A DNA stretch of 64,000 nucleotides. Origin: JASHUC01 sp035606175. Lineage in GTDB: Bacteria; Pseudomonadota; Gammaproteobacteria; Steroidobacterales; Steroidobacteraceae. Below, piece after piece: positions 42,647-50,942 of this stretch. The notes under the pieces were generated by a model. It was given only the letters and a program-made list of their open reading frames with translations, did no database searches and had not been told where the DNA came from. The stretch covers positions 1-64,000 of the forward strand of contig DATNFW010000065.1 of the NCBI GenBank assembly GCA_035606175.1, given 5' to 3'. The first letter of the stretch is position 1. Every line of letters starts with the position of its first letter. A program made the translations under genes and the position numbers.

Positions 42647-43939
42647 TCAATCCTCGGCGCCCGACGATTGCTCGGGAGAGGCTTCCCCGGACCGAGCCGC
42701 GAGCAGCGCCTCGAGCTCGCGCCGCTGGCGCGCGAGGTGCGGCGGCATCTCTTTGAAAACGTCCTCGAACATCGAGAGCGGATCGAGCGTTGGGCCCTCG
42801 GTGAGGGTTCCGTAGCGCACCGCCTCCTTCCAGGCCTCGGCGATGTGCCCGTCGAGCTCCTTTTCGAGCGCAGCCTCGCGCTCGGCGGACCATTCCCCGA
42901 GCGCGATCAGATGTCGTGCGAGGCGCTCGATGGGATCCCCGAGCGGCCATGCCTTCCATTCCTCTTGCGGGCGATAGCGCGAGGGATCATCGCTCGTCGA
43001 GTGCGCCGATGCTCGATAGGTCACATGCTCGATGAGGGTCGGTCCTCCCCCGCGCCGCGCGCGCTCGGCCGCCCACTGCGTGACGGCATAGACCGCGAGG
43101 AAATCGTTGCCGTCGACGCGCATGCCCGGGATTCCGTATCCCGGTCCGCGTGCCGCGAATGTCCGGTGCTCCCCGCCCGCGAATCCCTGGAACGTCGAGA
43201 TCGCCCATTGGTTGTTGACGATATTGAGGATCACGGGCGCCTGATAGACCGCCGCGAACGTGAGCGCATGATGAAAGTCCGCCTCTGCGCTCGAGCCCTC
43301 GCCGATCCAGGCGGCGGCGAGCCGGTCCTCGCCCCGGATCGCCGCGGCCATCGCCCAGCCGACCGCCTGCGGAAATTGAGTCGCGAGATTGCCGGAGATC
43401 GAGAAGATGTTGCCGCTCGCCGAGTGGTACATCACCGGCATCTGCCGGCCCTTGCACATGTCGCGCGTGTTTGAGAGGCACTGGCACATCAACGCGACGA
43501 GGCTCGAGCCGCGGGCGATGTGCAGGCCCTGATTGCGGTAGGAGGGAAACAGCATGTCGCCCGGACGCAGCGCCATCGCGGCGGCGACCGAGACCGCCTC
43601 CTCGCCCGTCGATTTCATGTAGAACGAGATCCGCCCCTGGCGCTGGTTGCGCAGCATCCGCTCGTCGAAACGGCGCGTGAGCACCATGTGGCGCAGGCCG
43701 ACCTGCAGGTCCTCGGGGTCGAGCCTGGGATTCCAGGGACCGACGGCGTGATGTTCCTCATCGAGCACGCGCACCATCTCGGATGCGAGCGGCTCGAGCT
43801 CGCGGAGCGCCGCCGTCGTGTCGGGCCTCTCGACGGCGCCCGCGCGCGGCACTTTCAAATAGCTGAAGTCGGGCCGATCCCCAGGTCGGGCAGGCGGATG
43901 AGGAACGTGAAGGCGCGAAACCCTGCGGGCGGCGGCCAT
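42647..43939 (-). CDS. bkdA1: branched-chain keto-acid dehydrogenase E1 alpha
   Basis: A 430-residue thiamine-diphosphate subunit. The cofactor motif runs from GEGSSAEADFHHALTFAAV to NNQWAIST, and STGEEAVSVAAAMALRPGD and YRASAHSTSDDPSRYR (phosphorylation-loop-like region) are typical of BCKDH alpha. Oxidative decarboxylation by this complex also supplies isobutyryl- and isovaleryl-CoA, primers for branched iso fatty acids in many gammaproteobacteria. The ATG shares one base with the ilvE stop (TGATG). Confidence 0.93.
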   Translation of the reverse strand: MAAARRVSRLHVPHPPARPGDRPDFSYLKVPRAGAVERPDTTAALRELEPLASEMVRVLDEEHHAVGPWNPRLDPEDLQVGLRHMVLTRRFDERMLRNQRQGRISFYMKSTGEEAVSVAAAMALRPGDMLFPSYRNQGLHIARGSSLVALMCQCLSNTRDMCKGRQMPVMYHSASGNIFSISGNLATQFPQAVGWAMAAAIRGEDRLAAAWIGEGSSAEADFHHALTFAAVYQAPVILNIVNNQWAISTFQGFAGGEHRTFAARGPGYGIPGMRVDGNDFLAVYAVTQWAAERARRGGGPTLIEHVTYRASAHSTSDDPSRYRPQEEWKAWPLGDPIERLARHLIALGEWSAEREAALEKELDGHIAEAWKEAVRYGTLTEGPTLDPLSMFEDVFKEMPPHLARQRRELEALLAARSGEASPEQSSGAED

Positions 43940-44955
43940 CAGCGTACCGGCGTCAGCCAGCCGAACTCATCGGGCGATTCGCCGCGTTGAACTGCAATGA
44001 GCGCGGCGCGCAGCGCCTGCGTCTCCCCTCCTACCTCGCCGTTGCCGACACGATGCTCGCGGCCGCCGTGGATCAGCGTGCCGACACCCGTCAGCACCGC
44101 CGCGGTCCCGGAGAGCGCCGCCTCCCCGTCCGGCCTGGCGATCCAGGCGAGCGTCTCATCGAGCGTCACGATGCGCTCGCTCACGTCGTAGCCGCGAGCG
44201 CGCGCGAGCGTCAGGAGCGAATCGCGGGTGACCCCGTGCAGGAACGTCGCATCGAGGCTGCGCGTGAGGATCTGCTTGCCGCGGATCAGCAGGAAATTAG
44301 CAGCTCCCGTCTCCTGCACCTCGCCTCCCGGACAGAAAAGAACCTGGTCCGCTTGAAACTCGCGCCGCGCGGCAAGCGTGGGGCCGAGTGCGGCCGCGTA
44401 ATTGCCGCCGGTCTTGACCATGCCGAGATTGGGCGCGGTGCGCGCGGCGAGCTGGACGAAAATCTTGAGAGGCTTGAGCCCGCCTGCGAAGTAATCCCAC
44501 ACGGGACTCGCGAGCACGACGAGGCATGCCTCGCTCGCCGCAGTACCTGCCGCGCCGATATTGGGAACGGTGCCGAAGAGTACGGGACGCAAATAAAGCG
44601 CACCCGGCGCTTCGGGCACCTCGTCGCGGCAGCGCTCGACGAGCGAGACGACCATGTGCGCGACTTGAGCTCGATCGGGCTCCGGCAATGCGAGCAGCCG
44701 CGCGCTCTGCCTGAAGCGCTCGATGTGGCTCGCGAGCCTGAAGATGTGAATGCCGCCGTCGGCACGCCGGTAGGCCTTGAAGCCCTCGAAGCAGGAGCTG
44801 CCGTAGTGCAGCGCGTGCGCAGCCGGGTGAATGGGCAACGGTGCGGTTGCCTCCAGCCGGTCCGCTTGCCATGAGCCGCCTCGATACCAGGCGATCGCCA
44901 TCGAATCCGTCAGCACGCTGCCGAAGGGCGCCTGACGCGGAGTGCTCGTATTCAT
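43939..44955 (-). CDS. ilvE: branched-chain amino-acid aminotransferase
   Basis: A 338-residue class-IV PLP aminotransferase. The PLP lysine is K181 in NLGMVKTGGNYAA, followed by the class signature EVQETGAANFLLI. HYGSSCFEGFKAYRR and LYLRPVLFG are the typical BCAT2-type motifs. It converts valine, leucine and isoleucine to the keto acids used by the bkd complex just downstream, so the operon is a complete first two steps of degradation or of iso-fatty-acid primer supply. Confidence 0.94.
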   Translation of the reverse strand: MNTSTPRQAPFGSVLTDSMAIAWYRGGSWQADRLEATAPLPIHPAAHALHYGSSCFEGFKAYRRADGGIHIFRLASHIERFRQSARLLALPEPDRAQVAHMVVSLVERCRDEVPEAPGALYLRPVLFGTVPNIGAAGTAASEACLVVLASPVWDYFAGGLKPLKIFVQLAARTAPNLGMVKTGGNYAAALGPTLAARREFQADQVLFCPGGEVQETGAANFLLIRGKQILTRSLDATFLHGVTRDSLLTLARARGYDVSERIVTLDETLAWIARPDGEAALSGTAAVLTGVGTLIHGGREHRVGNGEVGGETQALRAALIAVQRGESPDEFGWLTPVR

Positions 44956-44981
44956 AGCGGCGGATTATACGGCCTCGGGAC

Positions 44982-47300
44982 TCACCTCGAGAGCAGCGCC
45001 GCGGCTCGATCGATCCGCTCGCGGCATGCATCGAGTGCATGCGCAGTGCGCATCAGGTAATCGTTAGCCTGATCCCAGCGTCGGCCCTCGATCGCTTCGC
45101 GGACCCCGGGAAGGGTTTTCGCGCCATACCCGGTGAGCGCGCCCGGCGCGTAGATGAGGTGGACGAACCAGCTGCGCCCGGGAAGACCGCGCGGATCGGT
45201 CAACGTTCGCTCCATACCGGTCAGCAGATCGTTGAGCATTCTCAAGGGCTCCCCGGTCGGCAGGTTCCCGGACGACAGCGCGCTCGCAAGTGCCGCATCG
45301 TAGCGGTGTGCCGAAATTTTGAGTCGTGCGACCGCATTGTCGAGCGGCGCGAACTCGAGATAGGGACCGGGCGCCTCCTCAGCCGGCGGGCCGAGCGGAT
45401 GCCGGGGGTCGGATGCGAGCGCAAACGCGCGCTGATCGAGAAGGCGTGCCAGGCTCTCGGCGCGTTCGCGCTGCGAGTCGGCGAGCCGGTGCAGCTCCTG
45501 CCGATAGCGATCGACGGTATCGGCGAATTCGCCGAACTCGAGCGGCAGCACGTCCGAATCCGCCACGCGCAGCGCCAGATGCCCGCCAACCTTCGCCATC
45601 GCAATGCCGTAGACGAAGTCTGGGTCGCCGAAGCGTACATAGTGATCGAAGGAGTCGTAGCGCGAGTGATAGACGCCCTCCTGTTCTTCCTCACCCGTGA
45701 ATCCGAAGTTGATCGAGGCGATGCCGAGATGCTGCAGGAAGGGCGTGTAGTCCGAGCCTGAGCCGAGCGCTTGCAGCGGCAGATCGGCTCCCGAGGCGGC
45801 GAGCTTTCCGACCCGCTGCGCCTCGGAGCCCGCGGCCGGATCGAACGCCTGGACTTCCAGGCGCGCTCGCAGCCTCGACTCGACACTCGCATGCGTTTCC
45901 GGATCGTCGACGCCGGCTGCGACCTGATTGACGAGACGCTGCAGAGAGTGGCTGCCGCCGATGCGGAGGAATCCTCGCCCATTGTCATCCGTATTGACGT
46001 AGAGCACCGTCTTTCGTTCGAGCTCCTCCGCATGCTCTTCCGCCCATTCGGTCGAGCCGAGCAGCCCAGGCTCCTCGCCGTCCCAGCTCGCATAGATGAG
46101 CGTGCGCTTCGGCCTCCAGCCGCTCTTCGCGAGCTGGCCGATCGCCTTCGCCTCCTCGAGCTCGGCGTCGGCTCCCGCGATCGGGTCCCAGGCACCGAAT
46201 ACCCACCCGTCGTGGTGATTGCCGCGGATCACCCATTCATCGGGACGCGCGGAGCCTCGAAGCGTCGCGATCACGTCATAGATCGGCTTGAGGCTCCAGT
46301 CCGAGCGGACGAGGAGGTGCACGCGCGCAGGACCTGGGCCCAAGTGATAGGTGAGCGGCAGCGACCCGCGCCACGAGACCGGTGCGATGCGCCCTCCGAG
46401 AGCGGCGAGCAAAGGCTGTGCGTCGGCATAGGAGATCGGCAGCACCGGAATCTTGAGGACGGTTTTCGCGTCTGCAATCGAGAGCCGCTTCGCATTCTTC
46501 GTTGCACCGATCCCCGGCGTGAGCGGGTCTCCGGCATAAAGCGTCATATCCTCGACCGAGCCGCGCTGGACGCCCTCACTCGGGCGCCAGCCGCCCTGCG
46601 GGTACACATCGCCGGGTGAGTAGCCATCCTCGTGCGGATCGGAATAGATGATGCAGCCGATGGCGCCGTGCTCATATGCGAGCTTTGGCTTCAAACCGCG
46701 CCACCCGCCGCCATAGCGCGCAATGACGATCTTGCCGCGGACGTCGACGCCGCGGCGCGCGAGCGCCTTGTAGTCATCGTTCATGCCGAAGTTGACATAG
46801 ACGAGCTCGCCGGTCACATCGCCGTCTGCGCCGTAGACGTTGTAGGGCGGCAGCGCGCCGGAGAGCGCGGAGGTGCTATCGCCCCGAACCGGCGGCTCGT
46901 GCAGCGTCGCTTTGAAACGTTTCGGCGCGACGAGCTCGAGCGACTCCTGCTTCGGTGTGGGATACAGCACGTAGAACGTCTCGATATGGGTGTCCCAGCC
47001 CCAGGAGGAGAACATGCGCTCGATGGTTCGCGCGTTTTTTGCATCGTGGGGCGAGCCGACCTGATTGGGCTCGGAGGACAGCTCCTTCATCCAGTTGCGT
47101 AGATCGCTCGCCCGCATCTGCGCATCGAACCGCTCCTCCAGATTGCGCTCGGCACCGGCATCCTGCGCGGTGTAGCCGAGCATCGCGCCCTCCTGCGCCG
47201 TCGCAACCGATGCGGCGAGCCACCACAGGGCGGCCGCAAGTGCGGCGACGCCGGTGCGGGAAGGAAAGTGAAATTGAGGCGCGCGCCAATGCAGATTCAT
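44982..47300 (-). CDS. secreted M28-family metallopeptidase (glutamate carboxypeptidase II-like)
   Basis: A 772-residue protein with the full layout of human PSMA/GCPII: signal sequence (residues 14-36), a protease-associated domain (YGADGDVTGELVYVNFG...RGKIVIARYGG), the zinc peptidase domain and a C-terminal dimerisation domain. Zinc and catalytic residues match: GNHHD (His), GAWDP (Asp), DGEEPGLLGSTEW (catalytic Glu plus Glu), VNTDDN (Asp) and YHSRYDSF (His). It should take single residues off peptide C termini in the periplasm or outside. It lies upstream of ilvE with a 26-bp gap and may share its transcript. Confidence 0.92.
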   Translation of the reverse strand: MNLHWRAPQFHFPSRTGVAALAAALWWLAASVATAQEGAMLGYTAQDAGAERNLEERFDAQMRASDLRNWMKELSSEPNQVGSPHDAKNARTIERMFSSWGWDTHIETFYVLYPTPKQESLELVAPKRFKATLHEPPVRGDSTSALSGALPPYNVYGADGDVTGELVYVNFGMNDDYKALARRGVDVRGKIVIARYGGGWRGLKPKLAYEHGAIGCIIYSDPHEDGYSPGDVYPQGGWRPSEGVQRGSVEDMTLYAGDPLTPGIGATKNAKRLSIADAKTVLKIPVLPISYADAQPLLAALGGRIAPVSWRGSLPLTYHLGPGPARVHLLVRSDWSLKPIYDVIATLRGSARPDEWVIRGNHHDGWVFGAWDPIAGADAELEEAKAIGQLAKSGWRPKRTLIYASWDGEEPGLLGSTEWAEEHAEELERKTVLYVNTDDNGRGFLRIGGSHSLQRLVNQVAAGVDDPETHASVESRLRARLEVQAFDPAAGSEAQRVGKLAASGADLPLQALGSGSDYTPFLQHLGIASINFGFTGEEEQEGVYHSRYDSFDHYVRFGDPDFVYGIAMAKVGGHLALRVADSDVLPLEFGEFADTVDRYRQELHRLADSQRERAESLARLLDQRAFALASDPRHPLGPPAEEAPGPYLEFAPLDNAVARLKISAHRYDAALASALSSGNLPTGEPLRMLNDLLTGMERTLTDPRGLPGRSWFVHLIYAPGALTGYGAKTLPGVREAIEGRRWDQANDYLMRTAHALDACRERIDRAAALLSR

Positions 47301-47383
47301 GGAGCTCTCCGCGAGACCGAGGCGCGCAAATCTTAACCCCGGCCGAGGCCCTCGCGGAGAGTCTCATCCGCAGTGCGGTATCC

Positions 47384-48481
47384 TCAGTGCGCAAACGCGC
47401 CGTCGAGCGCCCGCGCGACCGCCTCGTGCCGGAGCTCCCCGTCGTGCACATTGAGCCCACGCGCCAGATGCGGATCGCGTTTGAATGCGCTCTGCCAGCC
47501 ATGGTCCGCGAGCGCTCGCACGAAGGGCAGCGTCGCATTGGTGAGCGCGTAGGTCGAGGTTCGCGGTACGGCGCCCGGCATGTTCGTCACGCAATAGTGA
47601 ATGACGCCGTCTACGACGTACGTCGGATTGGCATGCGTCGTCGGCCGGCTCGTCTCGATGCAGCCGCCCTGGTCGATCGAAATGTCGACGATCACCGAAA
47701 GAGGCTTCATTTGAGCAACCATCGCACGCGTGACGAGCCGCGGCGCGTGCGCCCCGGGGATGAGAACGGCGCCGATCACGACGTCGGCATCCGTTACGCA
47801 CTGCTCGACCGCATCGACGGTCGAGTACTGGGTCTTCAACCGGCTGCCGAACTGCGCGGCGAGCTCGCGCAGCCGCTTGACGGAACGATCGAGTACCGTG
47901 ACATCCGCCTGCAGGCCGACCGCCATTTCGGCGGCTTGCGTGCCGGCAACGCCGCCGCCCAGCACGGCCACTTTGCAGGGCGTCACACCGGGCACGCCTC
48001 CGAGCAGCATGCCGCTGCCACCGTTTGCCTTCTGCAGGCAGCTCGCGGCAACCTGAATGGACATTCGCCCGGCCACCTCGCTCATCGGCGTGAGTAGCGG
48101 CAGCGAGCCGTCCGCGGCGGTCACTGTCTCGTACGCGATAGCCGTGGCACCCGCATCCATGAGCGCCCGTGCCTGGGAGGGGTCGGCGGCGAGGTGCAGA
48201 TACGTGAACAGCATCTGACCCTGCCGCAGCATGCGACACTCCTCGATCTGCGGCTCCTTGACCTTGACGATCAGGTCCGCGGAGCGGAACACCTCGGCAG
48301 CCGAGCGGGCGATCTTCGCGCCCGCGGCTTCGTAGTGCAGATCGAGAAGACCGACACCCTCGCCGGCGTGCGTCTCGATGAGAACCTCATGGCCAGCGGC
48401 AACCAGCTCACGCACACCGGCCGGGACCAGCCCGACCCTGTATTCGTGCACCTTGATCTCGCGAGGGACTCCGATCCGCAT
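47384..48481 (-). CDS. ald: alanine dehydrogenase
   Basis: A 365-residue NAD-dependent alanine dehydrogenase, interconverting alanine and pyruvate plus ammonia. Signatures are MRIGVPREIKVHEYRVGLVP, THAGEGVGLLDLHYEAAGA, KVKEP, TYLHLAAD (with catalytic His), the nucleotide loop VLGGGVAGTQAAEMA, and DISIDQGGCIETSRPTTHANPTY. Length is normal. ATG 48481 has GGGAG upstream and begins exactly at the conserved MRIGVPREIK. It is divergent from an Lrp-type regulator, the same arrangement as ald/aldR in other bacteria, so alanine-dependent induction is likely. Confidence 0.95.
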   Translation of the reverse strand: MRIGVPREIKVHEYRVGLVPAGVRELVAAGHEVLIETHAGEGVGLLDLHYEAAGAKIARSAAEVFRSADLIVKVKEPQIEECRMLRQGQMLFTYLHLAADPSQARALMDAGATAIAYETVTAADGSLPLLTPMSEVAGRMSIQVAASCLQKANGGSGMLLGGVPGVTPCKVAVLGGGVAGTQAAEMAVGLQADVTVLDRSVKRLRELAAQFGSRLKTQYSTVDAVEQCVTDADVVIGAVLIPGAHAPRLVTRAMVAQMKPLSVIVDISIDQGGCIETSRPTTHANPTYVVDGVIHYCVTNMPGAVPRTSTYALTNATLPFVRALADHGWQSAFKRDPHLARGLNVHDGELRHEAVARALDGAFAH

Positions 48482-48572
48482 GGCACGCTCCCGCAAAATA
48501 GAACTCGTTGGTGCAAGCTTATCGCGTACCGTGGCACAGAAGATGCTATTTAGGCGCTGATTAGGGCGTTAT

Positions 48573-48589
48573 ACGCAATATTCTTGCGT
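48573..48589. promoter_or_regulatory. Lrp-type palindromic operator between ald and its regulator
   Basis: ACGCAA (48573-48578) and TTGCGT (48584-48589) are perfect inverted arms around a 5-base AT-rich centre (TATTC). The 17-base length and AT core are typical of Lrp/AsnC sites. It sits in the divergent region between ald (start 48481) and the regulator (start 48619). Read on the reverse strand, the TTGCGT arm could double as the ald -35 box. Confidence 0.6.
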
Positions 48590-48618
48590 TCTTATGCGAA
48601 TTCATGGAAGAATATTCA

Positions 48619-49080
48619 ATGGCTCTCGATCGTACGGACCGCCTCATCCTCGAGACTCTGCAGCGCGACGCGCGCATCACGAACGCCGCGCTCGCGGAGA
48701 AGGTGAGCCTGTCGGAGTCCGCATGCCTCCGCCGGGTACGCGCACTCGAGGCGTCCGGCCTCGTGAGCGGCTACGGCGCGCGAATCGATCAGGTGAAGGC
48801 GGGACTGCCCGTCAACGTTTTCGTCAGCATCACGCTGGATCGACAGGACCAGACCGACCTGCAGGCGTTCGAGGAGGCGGTGCGCCGGATCCCCGAAGTG
48901 ATGGAGTGCTACCTCATGACCGGCGACTTCGATTATCTGCTGCGCGTCGTCGTTGCCGACACTGCCGATTTCGAGCGCGTGCACAGCAGGAATCTGACGC
49001 AGCTGCCGCACGTCGCACGCGTACATTCGAGCTTTGCGCTGCGCGCTGTCGCCCGGCTGCACGTGCTGCCCATTCGTTGA
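48619..49080 (+). CDS. Lrp/AsnC-family regulator, probable ald activator
   Basis: A 153-residue regulator with an N-terminal helix-turn-helix (LDRTDRLILETLQRDARITNAALAEKV, SESACLRRVRALEASGLV) and a RAM effector domain (NVFVSITLDRQ, MECYLMTGDFDYLLRVV). ATG 48619 is preferred since GGAAGA precedes it by 8 bases; an earlier ATG at 48604 lacks a ribosome site. Divergent pairing with ald suggests it is the alanine-responsive controller, by analogy with AldR and BkdR-type proteins. Confidence 0.9.
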   Translation: MALDRTDRLILETLQRDARITNAALAEKVSLSESACLRRVRALEASGLVSGYGARIDQVKAGLPVNVFVSITLDRQDQTDLQAFEEAVRRIPEVMECYLMTGDFDYLLRVVVADTADFERVHSRNLTQLPHVARVHSSFALRAVARLHVLPIR

Positions 49081-49144
49081 AGGGTGTGAGCCGCCTCGGT
49101 AGACTGCGGCGGATACCAACAACATCTAACCTCGTGAGGCAATC

Positions 49145-49879
49145 ATGCCGGCACTCGCTGCGATCAAAATGAGCAGGCTCCTCGTTCTGGCGTTCGCCTC
49201 CGTGTTGTTTTCAACAGGCGCATTTCCGCAAGGCGAGGCTCAATCGGACCCGCAGGCGCTCAAGATCGGCATCATCGGGACCGGTCGGATCGGGGGCACA
49301 CTCGCGCGTTATTGGGTCAAGGCCGGACACGAGGTCATGATCTCATCCGATCATCCGGAGACGCTTCGGCCGCTCGCAGCGGAGCTCGGCTCCCGCGCGC
49401 ACGTGGGCACGCCTCGCGAGGCTGCGGCTTTCGGGACGGTGATTCTCGTCTCGGTACCTTACAAAGCGATGCCGGAGCTCGGCGCGACGGTATCGAAGGA
49501 GCTCGCGGGCAAGGTGATACTCGACACGAGCAACCCCTCCGAGAGGCGCGACGGCCCGATGGCGCGCGGCGTTGAGGAGAAGGGCGCGGGCGTTGCGACC
49601 GCGGAGTACCTGCACAACAAGCGAGTCGTGCGAGCCTTCAACTGCATTCCCGCGCGGACGCTCGCGACCGAAGGCGATCGAAAGCCCGAGCGCATCGCTA
49701 TCCCGATCGGAGGCGACGATCCTCGAGCCATCAGCGTCGCCCAACAGCTGATAGGGGAGACGGGTTTCGATCCCGTCGTCGTCGGCTCGCTCGCGGAGAC
49801 GCGCCGCTTCGATCTCGGCCAGCCGCTCGCGCACGGCGATCTGACCGCCGCGGAGCTCAGGCAGAGAATGCAGCGCTAG
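49145..49879 (+). CDS. exported NADP-oxidoreductase (F420-dependent type) fold protein
   Basis: A 244-residue protein of the NADPH:F420 oxidoreductase/NADP-oxidoreductase family. It has the dinucleotide loop KIGIIGTGRIGGTLARYWVKAGHEV, VSVPYKAMPELG, VILDTSNPSERRDG, VRAFNCIPARTLA and IPIGGDDP. A Sec-type signal peptide precedes it (about residues 1-33: MSRLLVLAFASVLFSTGAFPQG), which relatives lack. GAGG lies 6 bases before ATG 49145. It is the third exported NAD(P)-fold protein in the window. The substrate is unknown. Confidence 0.78.
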   Translation: MPALAAIKMSRLLVLAFASVLFSTGAFPQGEAQSDPQALKIGIIGTGRIGGTLARYWVKAGHEVMISSDHPETLRPLAAELGSRAHVGTPREAAAFGTVILVSVPYKAMPELGATVSKELAGKVILDTSNPSERRDGPMARGVEEKGAGVATAEYLHNKRVVRAFNCIPARTLATEGDRKPERIAIPIGGDDPRAISVAQQLIGETGFDPVVVGSLAETRRFDLGQPLAHGDLTAAELRQRMQR

Positions 49880-49904
49880 TCGCTAGCGGAAAGGTCTGCG
49901 CTGC

Positions 49905-50846
49905 CTACCGCGTCGAAGTCGATGCGGGACGATTGAACGCGGTCGCGCCCGAGGCCGCGAACAGCTTCGTGAAGGGATCGTCCGGTTGCACGGGCGCCGC
50001 GCCCTCGCGGATCGTCGTGCGGCGCATGTCGCGGCGATGTTTGAACTCGTCGTAGTCCCCGCCCCGATGCATGCTGCACAGGTTGTCCCAGATGGCCATG
50101 TCGCCGGGACGGTAGGTGACGTTGAAGACGTATTTCGGCTGGGTGGCGAAGGCGATGAGCTCGGCAAGCAGCGCACGCCCCTCCTCGCGCGGCATGCCGA
50201 CGATGTCGCGTGCGTGGGCCGCGATGTAGAGCGCCTTGCGCCCGGAGCCGCGGTGAACGTGCACGAGCGGATGCACGGCATGCGGCCGCGCATCGATCTC
50301 CTCCTCGCTGAGAGGGTAGCCTGCGCGGCTGCGCGACCACCAAAGCGAGTGGCGCGCCTCGAGCCCTTCGATGCGATCCTTCATCGATTGCGGCAGGTCC
50401 TCGTAAGCGCTGCGTGTGTCGGCGAACCAGGTCTCCCCGCCCTCGGGAGGCGCCTCGTGACACAGCAGAAGCGACTGCGCCGAGCGCATATCCATGAACG
50501 ATGAGTCGGTGTGCCACAGCCGGTCGCCGCGCTTGTGCAGGCGGATCATCTCGTCCTGGATGATGTTGCCGTCGGGATCGAGATTGCTTGCATCGAAAAT
50601 CTCGCGATGCTCGTGCCGGTAGCGCCGCCCCTCCATTCGCGGAGCGAACTCGATGTGGCCGAAGATACGGCTGAACGCGATGTGTGTCTCATCGTTGAGA
50701 CCGGTGTTGCGCCAGATCGTGATACCCCACGTGTTCTGGGCGGCGATGATCTCCCGGCGAGTCGCCTCATCGAGCGGCTTCGCGATGTCGACACCGGATA
50801 TTTCGGCGCCGAACTTGGGCAAAATCGGCTTTACTGTCAGGCTCAT
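49905..50846 (-). CDS. TauD/TfdA-family 2-oxoglutarate-dependent dioxygenase
   Basis: A 313-residue Fe(II)/2-oxoglutarate dioxygenase. The start LTVKPILPKFGAEISGVDIAKPL is typical of TfdA-like enzymes. Iron ligands are HTDSSFM (His, Asp) and the distal His in NLCSMHRGGDY; the oxoglutarate arginine is in RRDMRRTTIREG. It resembles 2,4-dichlorophenoxyacetate dioxygenases more than taurine dioxygenase. Natural substrates of such enzymes include ether, sulfonate and amino-acid-derived compounds. It lies 96 bp downstream of the outer-membrane factor on the same strand. Confidence 0.9.
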   Translation of the reverse strand: MSLTVKPILPKFGAEISGVDIAKPLDEATRREIIAAQNTWGITIWRNTGLNDETHIAFSRIFGHIEFAPRMEGRRYRHEHREIFDASNLDPDGNIIQDEMIRLHKRGDRLWHTDSSFMDMRSAQSLLLCHEAPPEGGETWFADTRSAYEDLPQSMKDRIEGLEARHSLWWSRSRAGYPLSEEEIDARPHAVHPLVHVHRGSGRKALYIAAHARDIVGMPREEGRALLAELIAFATQPKYVFNVTYRPGDMAIWDNLCSMHRGGDYDEFKHRRDMRRTTIREGAAPVQPDDPFTKLFAASGATAFNRPASTSTR

Positions 50847-50942
50847 GTGACCTTCGCTCCTCGAGTGCACATACTATTGCTCGACTCGCGCAGGAACGCA
50901 AAATCGGCCGCATCCGTTGCATAACGCCTTGCCGCATGGGCA

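Noticed and set aside
41702..43474. 590-codon forward open frame across the bkd genes
   Set aside because: It crosses two well-defined enzyme genes on the other strand and has no recognisable motif.
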